64,000 bases of DNA, from positions 610,022-674,021 of the forward strand of contig JAKOGH010000776.1 in assembly GCA_024811115.1 (NCBI GenBank), written 5' to 3'. Below the pieces are notes generated by a model, which saw nothing but the letters and a program-made list of their open reading frames with translations, did not search any database and was not told the origin of the DNA. The position numbers and the translations under genes are program-made. Source of the DNA: Terana coerulea. Its lineage: Eukaryota > Basidiomycota > Agaricomycetes > Polyporales > Phanerochaetaceae. Shown here in pieces: positions 43,341-53,348 of this stretch (positions are counted from its first letter, which is position 1; every line of letters begins with the position of its first letter).

Positions 43341-44762
43341 ATGGCCTCCTTAGTCGTACCGCCAACCATGAAAGCACTCGTTATCCAACCAGGACACACA
43401 GCCAAAGTACAAGAGGTCCCGGTCCCTACTATCGCAGACAACGAAGTTCTCGTCAAAACTGTCGCAGTTGCACAAAATCCCACAGACTGGAAGTGTGCGT
43501 GGCCATCCCTCTGTGCGTGTGCGAGTTGTCGACATCCGTGCTGACGTTGTCTTCCAGCTATCAAGACCTTGGATCGAGCGGGCGCAATCAGCGGGTGCGA
43601 CTATAGCGGGGTTGTAGTGACGATTGGCGCAGCGGTGTCAAACTTGAAAGTCGGAGACCACGTTGCGGGCTTTCTTATGGGCGCAACCCTGCCCACCGGC
43701 GGCGCCTTCGCAGAGTATGTCAAGATCGCGGCCGACCTCACAGCGAGGATCCCCGAAGGGACACTTAGCCACGAAGAGGCTGCCACCCTTGGTTGCGCGT
43801 ACGTACTGGGCTGTTGATTGCCCGCTGTTATAAGCGCTAAGCTAAATGTGTGAGTAGGTACTGGACTGCTGCTCAGGCATTATTCCATCCGGCGCGTCTT
43901 GGGCTTGTCGAGCCTCCAGCAAAGGTAGAGAAAGAAGAGTGGATCTTTTGTTTACGGAGGAAGTGGTGAGCACACCACCGCGTGTATGCATGCATATAAG
44001 GATGCTGATTATCCACGAAAAGGCTCCGTCGGAATGTTCGCGATCCAACTCTTGCATGCTGCGGGCTACAAGGTTGCCACGACATCCTCTCCGCGCAATT
44101 TCGATCTTTGCAAGTCTTTCGGGGCAGACGCTGTGTTTGACGTAAGTACATTCATCCAGCTCAGTCGCGCCGCTCCCTTCATTGAGCCCTCGCTTGCACT
44201 TCAGTACAAGGACCCCGAAGCCATCAGCAAGATTAAAGAAGCTACTTCGGACAACCTGCACATCGCTCTCGATGCAATTTCCTCACCCGACGCCCAAAGC
44301 TTCACGGTGCGCACCCTCGGACCGGGCAAGGGTAGGTGATGTTAATTCTCGCCGCCGACGTTGCTGCCGCCCGGCTGCGCGAGGACGTCGAGCTGCAAGG
44401 TAGGTGCCACACCCCGTCCGCACTTCGGACTCGGCTGACCGTAAGACATACTTATAGGAACCCTTGCATACACGACTCATGGTGTCCCTTTCGAGTTCCG
44501 CGACAAGATCTATGCAGCCGTCCCAAGCGACAAGGCCCACGCCGCGTCCTTCCTTGTGAAAACCCCTGCGCTAATTCAGAGTGGAGCGATGAGACCCAAT
44601 CCTGCTCGAATCCTGCCTGGAGGATTAGAAGGCATCAACGAGGGGCTGAGACTGATGGAGGAGGGGAAGATTAGCGGGAGAAGCTTGTCTATCGGATTGG
44701 GGACCCGGTCTTGTGAAGACAACGTTTCCGTGGCAAAGCCGACTTTTATTTCTGCTCTGTAA
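43341..44762 (+). CDS. zinc-independent medium-chain dehydrogenase/reductase (enoyl-reductase-like)
   Basis: NADPH-dependent quinone/enoyl reductase of the MDR superfamily, the group that includes trans-acting enoyl reductases and TOXD-like proteins. Starts at ATG 43341 (MASLVVPPTMKALVIQPGHT). Exons read EVLVKTVAVAQNPTDWK, SIKTLDRAGAISGCDYSGVV, VGDHVAGFLMGATLPTGGAF and YWTAAQALFHPARLGLVEPP. The nucleotide loop is YGGSGSVGMFAIQLLHAAGY, split by an intron inside GGSG/SVG. Then KVATTSSPRNFDLCKSFGAD, HIALDAISSPDAQSF, FEFRDKIYAAVPSDKAHA, RPNPARILPGGLEGINEGL and MEEGKISGRSLSIGL, ending FISAL. The GCDYSG and PTDWK elements are typical. No polyketide or other biosynthetic core gene is nearby, so a cluster role is not supported. 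Confidence 0.88.
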
Positions 44763-44960
44763 TTTCAGTTTGTAGTCTCTTACCGCAAAACAAGATCGGA
44801 AAGCAAAGCACTTTGCAGTGAACGTGTGGTCAAATACACGAGATACTGGGATTATGGACATTGATAAGTCTATGACTCTATTCGTGTGTATACACTGTCT
44901 TCCTTTCCCAAGATCCTTCATGTTGGTGAAACTTCCTCTCCTGCAAAGGCACGAGACTTG

Positions 44961-47301
44961 CTATACAGTGTACACAAAAACATGTTCCTGAGCAATGATT
45001 TGATGAGTAGCAGATAAAAGAGAGTGCTAGGGGTACTTGCTGCTTGTCTGTCAAGTCCATGAACGCGTGTCGCTCTCGTTCCTTCTGGACATCGCCGTCC
45101 GTCCACCCTCTGCGCCGCACTTCTACGTCGAGTGCCTCTTTCCTTTTCTTATTCAAGCGCATATTGACCCGTCGAAACCAGACACAGACGAAGATCTGAA
45201 TGACCAGAACGGCGAGAATGGTAATCTTGCCGGGGATGTATGCTGGTGCATCCCTTGACTGCAGAATTTCTGTGCCAATGATCTGGCCTATACCGAGAGC
45301 AGCCAACGTCATCGAATTGATGCTGGTCTATGATAGACACGTCAAGATATCCGGCGCAACTCGGGAGGAGAGCTCTGTTGTGCGCACCTTTTGGTATGCC
45401 CGCTGGTGTTGCTCCCGTTATATGCGTAGACGAGGGTTCCTGTGCTACCAGCAGTGCCACAAAGATATATGCCTAAAATAATAAGGATTCCATGACTGAT
45501 TCTGGAGGAGACTGCACTTACCGAAGAGAAGGACGCCTTTGCGCCCGGAACCATTGAGGCCAATGAGAATAGCTGATCCGATGATAGTTGGGACCACGGC
45601 GAACAATATGGGCATAATCCTCGCCTTGCTATAATAGCATCAGTGACAGTCGCATTATTCAATGGGCGGCTGCTTACAATCTATCTGAGTACCATCCGCA
45701 GAAGAGTGTGGTCGCAGATGTCACAAATCCGGCTGGTGCCCCAAGTATGAGAGTTTGTTTCGTCCTTTCACACCTCAACCATAAGAAGAGATCGTTGCGG
45801 CGGACGATGTACTCACGTGTATCCGAATCCTTTGATGATGATGTTGCTGACTGAAAATGGGTATGAATGGCGCAGCCTATACCAGTCCCCCGGGAACACT
45901 TACAGGTAGTTAAAGCTCCATTAGGGATGCATGCTGAAATACCATGAATTCAAGTGGTCAAGAGAGATGATGGCGAGAGACAGACTCAATATGGTCGTTA
46001 GGATAATCAACCACGTCCGCACATCCGTCACGACTTCAACAATCTGCTCCTTCTTCCACTGTCGGTTGGTGGTGCCAATCTGGTCATCCCGTACCCGCTC
46101 GAGGGCAGCAATCCGTTCCTCCTTGGTGAGAACACGGGCATGCACAGGAGAGTCAGGAAGCCAGAGGAGCACACATATGCCGACCAAGATCGCCAATCCG
46201 CCAAGCACGATGTAGACAAGCTTGTACGGGGCCAGGACCTTGCCATCGTAGAACGATATTCCGTATGATATGAACGCACCGACGATCTGGGAGACACCGA
46301 GCTTGCATGATAGATATATAGAGTTAGAAGGGGTTTCAGCACTTCCACACAGAACTCGCGTACCATGGAGAACCACCACGACATCCGCACGCCCTGTTCA
46401 TTCTTTTTGTAGAACATCGAGACAATGAGGATTAATATGGGTCCAACGCAGCTTTCACACATCCCTTAGGTATTATCCTTGAGTCAAATTTCGCATTCTA
46501 GTGGTAAAACTCACCAAGGAGAAACCTCAGCGCGAAGAAAGCATGGAATGACGTTGGGACCGCATGCAGCATCAGAATGATACCCCATACAACAACATTG
46601 ATGCCTTCATATGCGAGACTGCTCAGCATAGCAAGCGAGCCAGAATCACGACAGATACACACCAAGGTATTTGGCCGCGCGCATTTTTGAGAGATGTACA
46701 TAGAAGGGAACATCCATACGAGAAAGCCTATCAGGAGTTAAGACTGCCATCAAGCAAGTGAGTTTGAGAGGAAGCACACCGGCATAGAACGCAATCGATA
46801 CCGTGTTGTAATGCTAGAAGGCCGGTACTAAGAGCTTAGGGATGGTGAAGAAGAGCATGCGACCGACATACCGGTCCTGTGATGGGAAAACCCATGATGC
46901 TCGCATAGTTGAGAGATGTTTTGTCACTGTGCCTAATGTAAGACTCCGACTATCATGTCCAGACATCGTGCCAGCATACAGAAACTGGGTGAGGTACACC
47001 GCGGCGCAGAGCGGCGGGATGATCCAATCCTAGAGCACATTTCAGCGAAGGAGTGCATCTGCATGTAGAGCACACCTACCAGCTTACGCCGGAGCCGTCG
47101 GTTGTACTCATCGCTGAATTGCGTCGCCCGCTCCCGACCTACTAGCTCCAAAGCCTCATCTCCGTGCAGGGTGTCTGAGCTGATCAGCGAAGGCGCCGTT
47201 GTATCGCCTTCCAGTGCACTAGTCTTCTCGTGCCAGTCAAGAGGCGAGCTAGCATCCCCCGGCGAAATATCCGTCGTGGTTTGTCGCTCCAACATCACCA
47301 T
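44961..47301 (-). CDS. MFS transporter, anion:cation symporter (TNA1-like) family
   Basis: Second ACS-type permease in the window, nearer in pattern to nicotinate/vitamin permeases. Starts at ATG 47301 (MVMLERQTTTDISPGD); ATG 47295 is the alternative. Exons read DEYNRRLRRKL, DWIIPPLCAAVYLTQF, DKTSLNYASIMGFPITGP (the family's first-loop signature), HYNTVSIAFYAGFLIWMFPS, FFALRFLLG and FYKKNEQGVRMSWWFSMV. After an in-phase break come VSQIVGAFISYGISFYDGKV, KLVYIVLGGLAILVGICVLL, LPDSPVHARVLTKEERIAAL, TWLIILTTILSLSLAIISLD, RIMPILFAVVPTIIGSAILI, GTLVYAYNGSNTSGHTK and SMTLAALGIGQIIGTEILQS. It ends FMDLTDKQQ then EHVFVYTV, after the intron ending at the TCAG before GAACATG. Substrate is not predictable here. 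Confidence 0.85.
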
Positions 47302-47439
47302 GTTCGTGGTCACCGTCGCAAAATGGGCTGAAAGGGGACAGGTCCGCAGAGAGAAGGGGTGTTGTGAGAACTGGTATTTGAACGCTTCCAGCGACAATCC
47401 TATTGCCTAGACGCACAGAACTTGGCTATTCATTAAAAT

Positions 47440-48434
47440 ATTCATTCATTCGTTTTAACGTTCAAGATAACGGCCTCGTGCGAGTCGGTCGGAGTGCTGA
47501 GCAAAAGAGCAAAGTAAGGATACTCGTTCATCATGAACTCAATATCGAGGGTTGAAACTGTAAAAATCCAGTTGGCGAGGATCAGCTTAGGCCTGCGACA
47601 ACAAGTACCGGCATAAATGCTGCAGGAAACTGCCATTCACTGAACGACCTGCGTGGTTTGATACTTGTACTCCAGGCTGGGTAAATCTAGTGAAAAGCGA
47701 CATGAGTCTGGAGGTATAGCGTCGCGTAGAGTGACGTGAAAGCCCACACCAGGCCGGTAATAACCAATGTATAGGTTGCGACATTCGCGTGGCGCACGCT
47801 GATATCCAATATGTAGGCTCCCAGAGCTCTAATAATATCGCGAACTTGCCGACGGCTTGGGAAGACAACATGTTCTTTTCGTGATGCTTCAAGGATGCGG
47901 TCAATCGGCGGATAACAGGGGCTTCACTGCAACGCCCAATCAGACCCGTGGGAATCAAAATCGGGCCGTGCCCGGAGCAACCACAGACGGTCCAGTTTAG
48001 AGTTCAAGCTCAAGCGCCCCAGCCAACCTGCTGGTGAACCACCACCTGTACCACCGTCAGCGCTTGTAGATACCACCTCGCACGAGATTTTCAAATCCTC
48101 AGTCTGCCTAACGAGTATCGAGGACTCGAAAGTCCGCCCTGGCTGCAATGGTTTGCTCTGGAGCATGGGCTCGCATGCTGTTCCGGTTCGGTCTCCTCTC
48201 CCGGCTGGAACTGGATCCCGACAGAATAATATTACATTGTTGAATGGTAAGAAGCTTACCTGCATCCTTATGTATAAAGGCATGGAGAAGCCTCGTCATC
48301 TCTGAGCAAATACAACCGAAAAGCGGACATTGCTCGTCACAGGTGCAACCTAAACATGTTGGGCTCACAAGACCAGTCGATCTCGACCGACTCGCTGGAA
48401 GTGATGCCGCAATCCAGAGAACTCCTTTCATCAT
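47440..48434 (-). pseudogene. probable membrane-protein gene with in-frame stop, family unknown
   Basis: A first exon from ATG 48434 has a hydrophobic start and a cysteine-rich loop (CLGCTCDEQCPLFGCIC). A clean GTAAGC..CCAG intron (about 48209-48257) leads to a 280 nt frame ending SHGSDWALQ. There a TGA sits at 47924-47926. The same frame then continues open: PPIDRILEASRKEHVVFPSR, RRQVRDIIRALGAYILDISV, and a membrane helix (ATYTLVITGLVWAFTSLYAT). A further segment SEWQFPAAFMPVLVVAG lies downstream. Because both sides share one frame, a run-length error does not explain the stop. It may be a base change, an undetected intron or true decay. I do not recognise the family. Confidence 0.45.
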
Positions 48435-49072
48435 AGAGTTTATCCGTCTAAAATGTAGTCAAAGGATGATCACAAGTGTACGTGCCCACCTCATATGGCG
48501 CCCACTATTGAACATATGCGGCCTTGCTATAGAATCCGCGGAACCGTGATGCATACTAAGCGCCTAATTAAACCTGATATCTGTTGACAAGCCTGCAGAT
48601 ATGTACAGTTCTGCATGAACTTCTGTACATCTAGCGTGCTTTGGATGACGAATGGCAATGCGCTCTTTCCGGTAATTACCCAGCATGTTGACCCGTGGTC
48701 TCAAGACTGACAATGACGAATTCCACTCGCTAGCAAACTCAAGCAGAAATTGGTCAATGTCCGCTGCTCACTCCATGCACAAGCGGTTGGCTACTCAGCT
48801 CCCTGCCCTGAAGCCCAGTGGGTACGCGGTTGAATCTGTTCGTCGCGCATTATAACACCGACGCATCGTTTGGTCGAGGGACGTGAACCTCGGAAGGGCA
48901 TTTTTACTAAGGCTCCACCCAGAAACCGACGAATGTTCCCAATTAGCCTATACCTCGGTTGTACGGTCTTCGCTGGGTCTTCTGCTCAACATAGTGTCGC
49001 ATCCGTTGGCTTGGCGTGCTTGGCATGCATTCCAGAGCAGAGCCCTTTTATCCAGAGATAAAGCATGGAGAG
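48435..49072. other. intergenic, LPMO upstream region
   Basis: About 640 bp before the LPMO core promoter. No supported coding frame. Carbon-repressor sites would be expected here, but I did not find an array convincing enough to list. Confidence 0.35.
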
Positions 49073-49079
49073 TATATAA
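49073..49079 (+). promoter_or_regulatory. TATA box of the AA9 LPMO gene
   Basis: TATATAA, 53 bp upstream of the ATG at 49132. Fungal cellulase-system genes commonly have a strong TATA element at this kind of distance. Confidence 0.6.
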
Positions 49080-49131
49080 CTCATAAGCCGTCTACTTGCC
49101 TCTGCGTGGTGCATCCAGGGCGCCAGTAACC

Positions 49132-50247
49132 ATGAAGCTCGCATGTCTTTCCTCGCTGTTGCTTCTGGCCATCGGTGCCAATGCGCACTGTGAGTCTCTT
49201 GTTAATCCGAGTCCACGATTGTGATCACGCTGACCGCGCTTTGCGATGCCTAGTCACGATGCAGTTCATCTGGGTCAACGGAGCGGACCAAGGACAGAAC
49301 ATCGACATTCGTGTCCCACCCAGCAACAACCCCGTCCAGGACGTCACGTCTAAGGACTTGACGTGCAACGTCGGCGGCACCTCAGGCTCCAGTGTTTCCA
49401 CAGCGACTATCCCTGCAGGCGCGACGGTGGGCTTTCCAACTGACGCTTATGTAGACGACCGCTCCACTCACCAGTCATAAACTCGTAGGTTACCTTCGAA
49501 TGGCACCAGCACGCTCAGCGTACCGGCGAAGACGCCATCTCCAGTGGCCATAAGGGACCTGTGCAGGGTAAGCCGTCAATGACGGGTCGGACCACGATGT
49601 GCACTAATTTGTCGCTTGTAGTATATATCGCCAAAGCACCGTCGACGGCCGCTTCCTTCGATGGCCAGGGTGCCGTCTGGACCAAGATCTACTCGTCTGG
49701 CTTGACCAACGCCCAGACACAGCAGTGGGCCACTGATGTCGTCAATGCTAACGGCGGTTAGTACGGGTCACAGGGCTGGTAATTCTTGCGCTGAAGCTTG
49801 CGTTTGTTAGGCAAGCACAGTGTCAAAATCCCCGCCTCGCTTCCGGCTGGACAGTACCTTCTTCGTGCTGAGATCGTGAGTTCGGCTGACCGGTGAAGTG
49901 GGCTTCCTGACGAAGTGCTGTAGATCGCTCTCCACGCCGCCTCTAGCTACCCTGGCGCACAATTTGTGAGTGCTTTTGCAGGAGTCAAGAACGTTCGCTT
50001 ACATGAGTGTGCCCCGAAGTACATTGGTTGTGCCCAAGTCAACATCAGCGGTGGCGGTAGTGCGAGCCCACCCAAGATCGCCATCCCGGGTAACTACAAG
50101 TCCACAGACCCTGGCATCACTATCAACATCTACAACAACCTGCAGAGCTACACTGCGTGAGCCTTTTTTCACTTGAGCAGCGAGCTGAATTCCATCGCTG
50201 ACGGTACTCGCTTGTGCAGTCCTGGAGGACCCGTTTGGTCGGGTTGA
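49132..50247 (+). CDS. AA9 lytic polysaccharide monooxygenase
   Basis: Secreted copper enzyme that cleaves cellulose or xyloglucan oxidatively. Eight exons: 49132-49189, 49254-49426, 49489-49567, 49622-49756, 49811-49875, 49924-49965, 50020-50156 and 50220-50247. The signal peptide ends at ANA, leaving the copper-binding N-terminal His ([11 protein letters not shown]). The second copper His is in [17 protein letters not shown], and the axial-site Gln/Tyr pattern is in [16 protein letters not shown] Cys pair (DLTCNVGG and GCAQ) fits the usual disulfide. It ends [12 protein letters not shown] with no CBM1, so it is a single-domain form of about 235 aa. The His1 codon is split by intron 1's neighbour exon, a conserved position in the family. 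No frame correction was needed. Confidence 0.95.
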
Positions 50248-50928
50248 AGTACGCCTTGTAAATTTTACGACATTATTATATCCCATTACTGTGTGTAGCC
50301 TCGATATGTTCAGAGTAATAAATTTGTCCGAGAGGTCGACAAGCTGCATGCTGTGGTTCGGGAAGGACTTTCTCTGAGCGCTTGCAGGCTGTCAGGTTTT
50401 GATGAAGTTCTGATCGGAGGAGGATTGTGATCGGGCCGCGAGACGGACTCCGTGCGATCCTGCCTTTCGCCGCCGCCTCGCCGCCTGAGCCTCTCCGTCC
50501 GCTCTCTCTCTCTGTGCAAACAGCCTCAAGCATCGCAATGCCCTCACACACCCCGCGGATCTACGAGAAGCAAGGGGAGCAAGCTAACCGCGGCTATCCC
50601 CGCGGAACCTCTTACGGTTTTCCGTACGCAGCCTGCCGAGTAAGCTAGGAGTCTATCTCCGGCAATGTGGCCAACACGCCTCTTAGCCATACCTACAACC
50701 AACCCTAAGCCTCACAGCAAGCCCTTTCTCAACCCGCACTCTACCTCACAGCCCTAGCTCACCGGAAATTTCAACCCTGGCGGCTTGGCCCGCGCCAGGA
50801 CACCCACAACCCATAACCCTCGTGAGCACCCTGAGCCCAAGCGGATTTGAGCGATGGCTGACATAATGTCGACGAAGGTATTAATTGAAGCGAGGATTTG
50901 CGCGCTCTCTTGTCGCTTGTATTCAGCA
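50248..50928. other. intergenic, CT-rich promoter region
   Basis: 681 bp between the LPMO stop and the 14-3-3 start. It includes a TC-repeat-rich stretch near 50490-50516 (CTCTCTCTCTCTG). No credible gene; probably the LPMO 3' UTR plus the promoter of the 14-3-3-like gene. Confidence 0.4.
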
Positions 50929-51819
50929 TGGCTCACACAGTGAGTAGCTCTTGAAGCTCCGCCCACATCTACTGACTGCCCGTCCCTCAGCCAGACGTGA
51001 CGATATCACGTCTCGACAGATTATACCTTGCCAGGGTCGCGGACCAAGCAGAGCGTTACCGTGGTAAGCGGTGCTATCAACCTCGCAACATACCACACTA
51101 AGCCCAGCAGATGTCGTCGCGCAGATCAAAGGGTTAATCACCTCACCGGAAGATCAGCTCACAGTCGAGGAACGCAACCTGCTTTCCGATCGCGTTCAAG
51201 AACATCACAGCACAGCTGCGAAACCACTGGCGCATCATTGACACTCTCGAGAAGCGGGAGGCACCGCGCTCGACGCCACATCAGGTCGCCCTAATGCACC
51301 TCCAGAAAGAGCGTATCAGACGAGAGCTCGATAGCACATGCACGGAGATCGTCGAGCTTCTGGAGAAGTTCCTGATCCCATCCTCGAATGCCGGCGAAGA
51401 GAGGGTATTCTACAGTAAAATGTGCGCGCCACATCGATTCTTAGCCGCGTCGTTCGCTTATTGACCGATATCATAGGAGAGGTGACTATTACCGGTACCT
51501 CGCAGAGTTCACAAAAGACCAACCAGACGATGTGAATGCCTCATCTTCGCTAGACGCGTATAAGTTCGCCTACAAGCACGCACTGTCCACACTCGAGCCG
51601 ACCCATCCCACGCGCCTTGGCCTTGCCCTGAACTTTGCTGTGTATTATCATGACATTGCGGACAGCCCTGAGCGAGCATGCTATCTGGCGAAGCATGCCT
51701 TCGACGAAGCGATCACAGCCGCGACAAGTATGCCAGAAGGACAAGCGTTGGAGGATTCCCTGACAATATTACAGCTGCTGAGAGACGATATGGTTCTCTG
51801 GTCAGGTGAAATACAATAG
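50929..51819 (+). CDS. divergent 14-3-3 protein
   Basis: Phosphoserine/threonine-binding adaptor. Starts at ATG 50929 (MAHT), splices to PDVTISRLDRLYLARVADQA, ERYRADVVAQIKGLI and SPEDQLTVEERNLLS. After a frame break come FKNITAQLRNHWRIIDTLEK, QVALMHLQKERIRRELDSTC, EIVELLEKFLIPSSNAGEER and VFYSKM. The next intron (51422-51475 region) leads to RGDYYRYLAEFTKDQPDD, THPTRLGLALNFAVYYHDI, ADSPERACYLAKHAFDEAIT and SLTILQLLRDDMVLW. The phosphate-binding basic triad plus Tyr (Lys and Arg in FKN..LR, Arg-Tyr in YYRYL) is kept. Overall it differs clearly from the very conserved main 14-3-3, so it is likely a second paralog. The break at 51188-51191 (extra A: TCCGATCGCG where TCCGTCGCG gives SVAFKN) is not in a long run, so decay is possible. 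Confidence 0.85.
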
Positions 51820-51988
51820 GGGTCCGGGCAATCATATTGCACAGTATCACCAGTCTCTATCAGACACTCATTACAATGAGCTCACGCACCTTTCAGCAAA
51901 ACGAGTCTTGAACGTTTAGCGGTCTATTGTATTGCACTTAGTAGTGCGCACAGTCACTATATATTAAACTCTGTTCGTTCGTCATAAC

Positions 51989-52069
51989 GGCCGCCTGGCG
52001 AAATGGCATCGCGTCTGACTACGACGAGTTTTAATCAGGAGATTGCAGGTTCGACCCCTGCGGTGGTCA
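51989..52069 (+). tRNA. tRNA-Arg(ACG) with a 9 nt intron
   Basis: Folds as a full cloverleaf: acceptor GGCCGCC / GGTGGTC (two G-U), D arm GCGA / TCGC with loop AATGGCA, anticodon stem TCTGA / TCAGG, T arm GCAGG-TTCGACC-CCTGC, discriminator A. A box (TGGCGAAATGG) and B box (GGTTCGACC) are present. The anticodon loop is 16 nt; removing nine (52025-52033) at the standard position, one base 3' of the anticodon, leaves CT-ACG-A-A. The D-arm, anticodon-stem and T-arm layout resembles fungal arginine tRNAs. Isotype rests on the loop parse. Confidence 0.8.
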
Positions 52070-52073
52070 TTTT
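52070..52073 (+). terminator. RNA polymerase III terminator
   Basis: A TTTT run starts directly after the tRNA discriminator base, the usual pol III stop signal. Confidence 0.7.
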
Positions 52074-52112
52074 AGTATGTTTATCTCTTTTATCTTAAAA
52101 GTTAAAGATACA

Positions 52113-52120
52113 ATTTTAAG
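52113..52120 (+). repeat. left target-site duplication (8 bp)
   Basis: ATTTTAAG, identical to 52864-52871 on the other side of the element. Confidence 0.8.
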
Positions 52121-52863
52121 TAAGGCTCCAACCCTTTACTTTACCTTTACAAAATATTTGTAGTTAAAGAGTAAAGAGTAAATAAAGGGTATTAAACAGT
52201 TTATAAAGAGTAAAGACTAGTTTATAGAGTGTTTCCGCACCAAGTCCGGGTCTGCAGAAAGTATAGTTACCTACAAAGCCACAAATAAATTTTCAGATTT
52301 TCTACTACCTCTGTTGCGGTGTGGTTCAATGAGAAGGAGGTCTTGTCGATGTCAACTTGAAAGCAGAACAGTTTTGCTTGAAGTTGCGCGGCGGGCCGGC
52401 GGCTGCTGGGCTGAATCCAAGAGCAAGACTCAGAAGTTGTTCAGGAAAGAGCCATTTCAGGAGTGTCTCAGTAGCCTCCTATGAACTATTAGCAGCAACT
52501 ATCACTGCTGACGTGCACCCTTACGAAGATGTTGGTTCAGCGTTGAACGTTGAACGAGCACTTAGGCGGGAAATATCTCCGAGCTTTATCCGCCACTCAC
52601 TGCAGCGCATCCGAGTCCGTGCTGCGTGTTTGAACTTGTCCAAGATGTCGGCATGATCAGACATGTTGTTGATGCACAACAGTCTACACCTACATTATTG
52701 TCTGGACGCTTGCAGCAATGAACTATGTGCCCCGGGCGATACCCTTCACATACTCTTTACTAAACAGTTTACACCCCTTTACGGCCGCTTTGTAGTTTAA
52801 AGGTAAAGGTAAAGAGTTGTAAAGGGTTTAAAAGAGTAATTAAAGTAAATGGTTGGAGCCTTA
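52121..52863. mobile_element. non-autonomous hAT-type transposon (MITE)
   Basis: 743 bp element bounded by a perfect 13 bp terminal inverted repeat: TAAGGCTCCAACC at 52121-52133 and its reverse complement at 52851-52863. It is flanked by 8 bp direct repeats ATTTTAAG (52113-52120, 52864-52871). 13 bp ends plus an 8 bp duplication are the hallmark of the hAT superfamily. Inside both ends are clusters of short TTTAC/GTAAA motifs in opposite orientation (left: CCCTTTACTTTACCTTTAC; right: GGTAAAGGTAAAGAG), like hAT subterminal transposase-binding repeats. No transposase frame exists inside; the longest frame (52357-52656) is not recognisable. It sits 51 bp downstream of the tRNA gene. Confidence 0.85.
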
Positions 52864-52871
52864 ATTTTAAG
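52864..52871 (+). repeat. right target-site duplication (8 bp)
   Basis: ATTTTAAG directly after the right inverted repeat, matching the left copy. Confidence 0.8.
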
Positions 52872-53348
52872 CTTGAACATTGAGAATTTGAGACTGATTG
52901 AGTAATGAGTACTAAGTCGTATGAGCATTGAGTATGATTACACTGTAACCAGTAAGCAACACCAACTAGTGAATGAACGCAGTTTTCGAGCATGGTCTGA
53001 GTTCAGGCACTACTGTTGTTGCCCCGCTGAATCACAGTGCTTGCTGGAGTAGCGTTTGGCGGAATTTGCGACGGTAGAGCGACAGCAAAGGAGTCTGATA
53101 TACTCCGGACCGCAATACACTTAACCGTACAGCCGTATCTACTTACCCTCGGTGACTCATGACCAGCTGCAGGCTATGTACAGTACTGGGAGCGGGATCA
53201 TCGCACTTAGAATTGATCTGAGCGACCAGGAGCGACCCCTCCAGCCTCGCACGCCTCTACGCTAATCAGCCGTCAGCTTTGTGGTCGAGGCACGATCGAT
53301 ATGATGACTATTTGCTACAGTCAAGGAGAAAATACTACATGTCTGTTC
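52872..53348. other. intergenic, no gene seen
   Basis: 477 bp between the MITE and the eRF3 stop. Nothing recognisable; probably the eRF3 3' UTR at the right edge. Confidence 0.35.

Noticed and set aside
38711..44762. Secondary-metabolite cluster around the enoyl-reductase-like gene
   Set aside because: No polyketide, peptide or terpene core enzyme, P450 or pathway regulator is nearby; transporters and one reductase are not enough.
47924..47926. Selenocysteine or programmed stop readthrough at the TGA
   Set aside because: Fungi of this group are not known to make selenoproteins, the context CAG-TGA-AGC is not the strong readthrough context, and no SECIS-like hairpin was seen.
52357..52656. 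99-codon frame inside the MITE as a transposase fragment
   Set aside because: It has no hAT or zinc-finger pattern and is too short; the element is best treated as non-coding.
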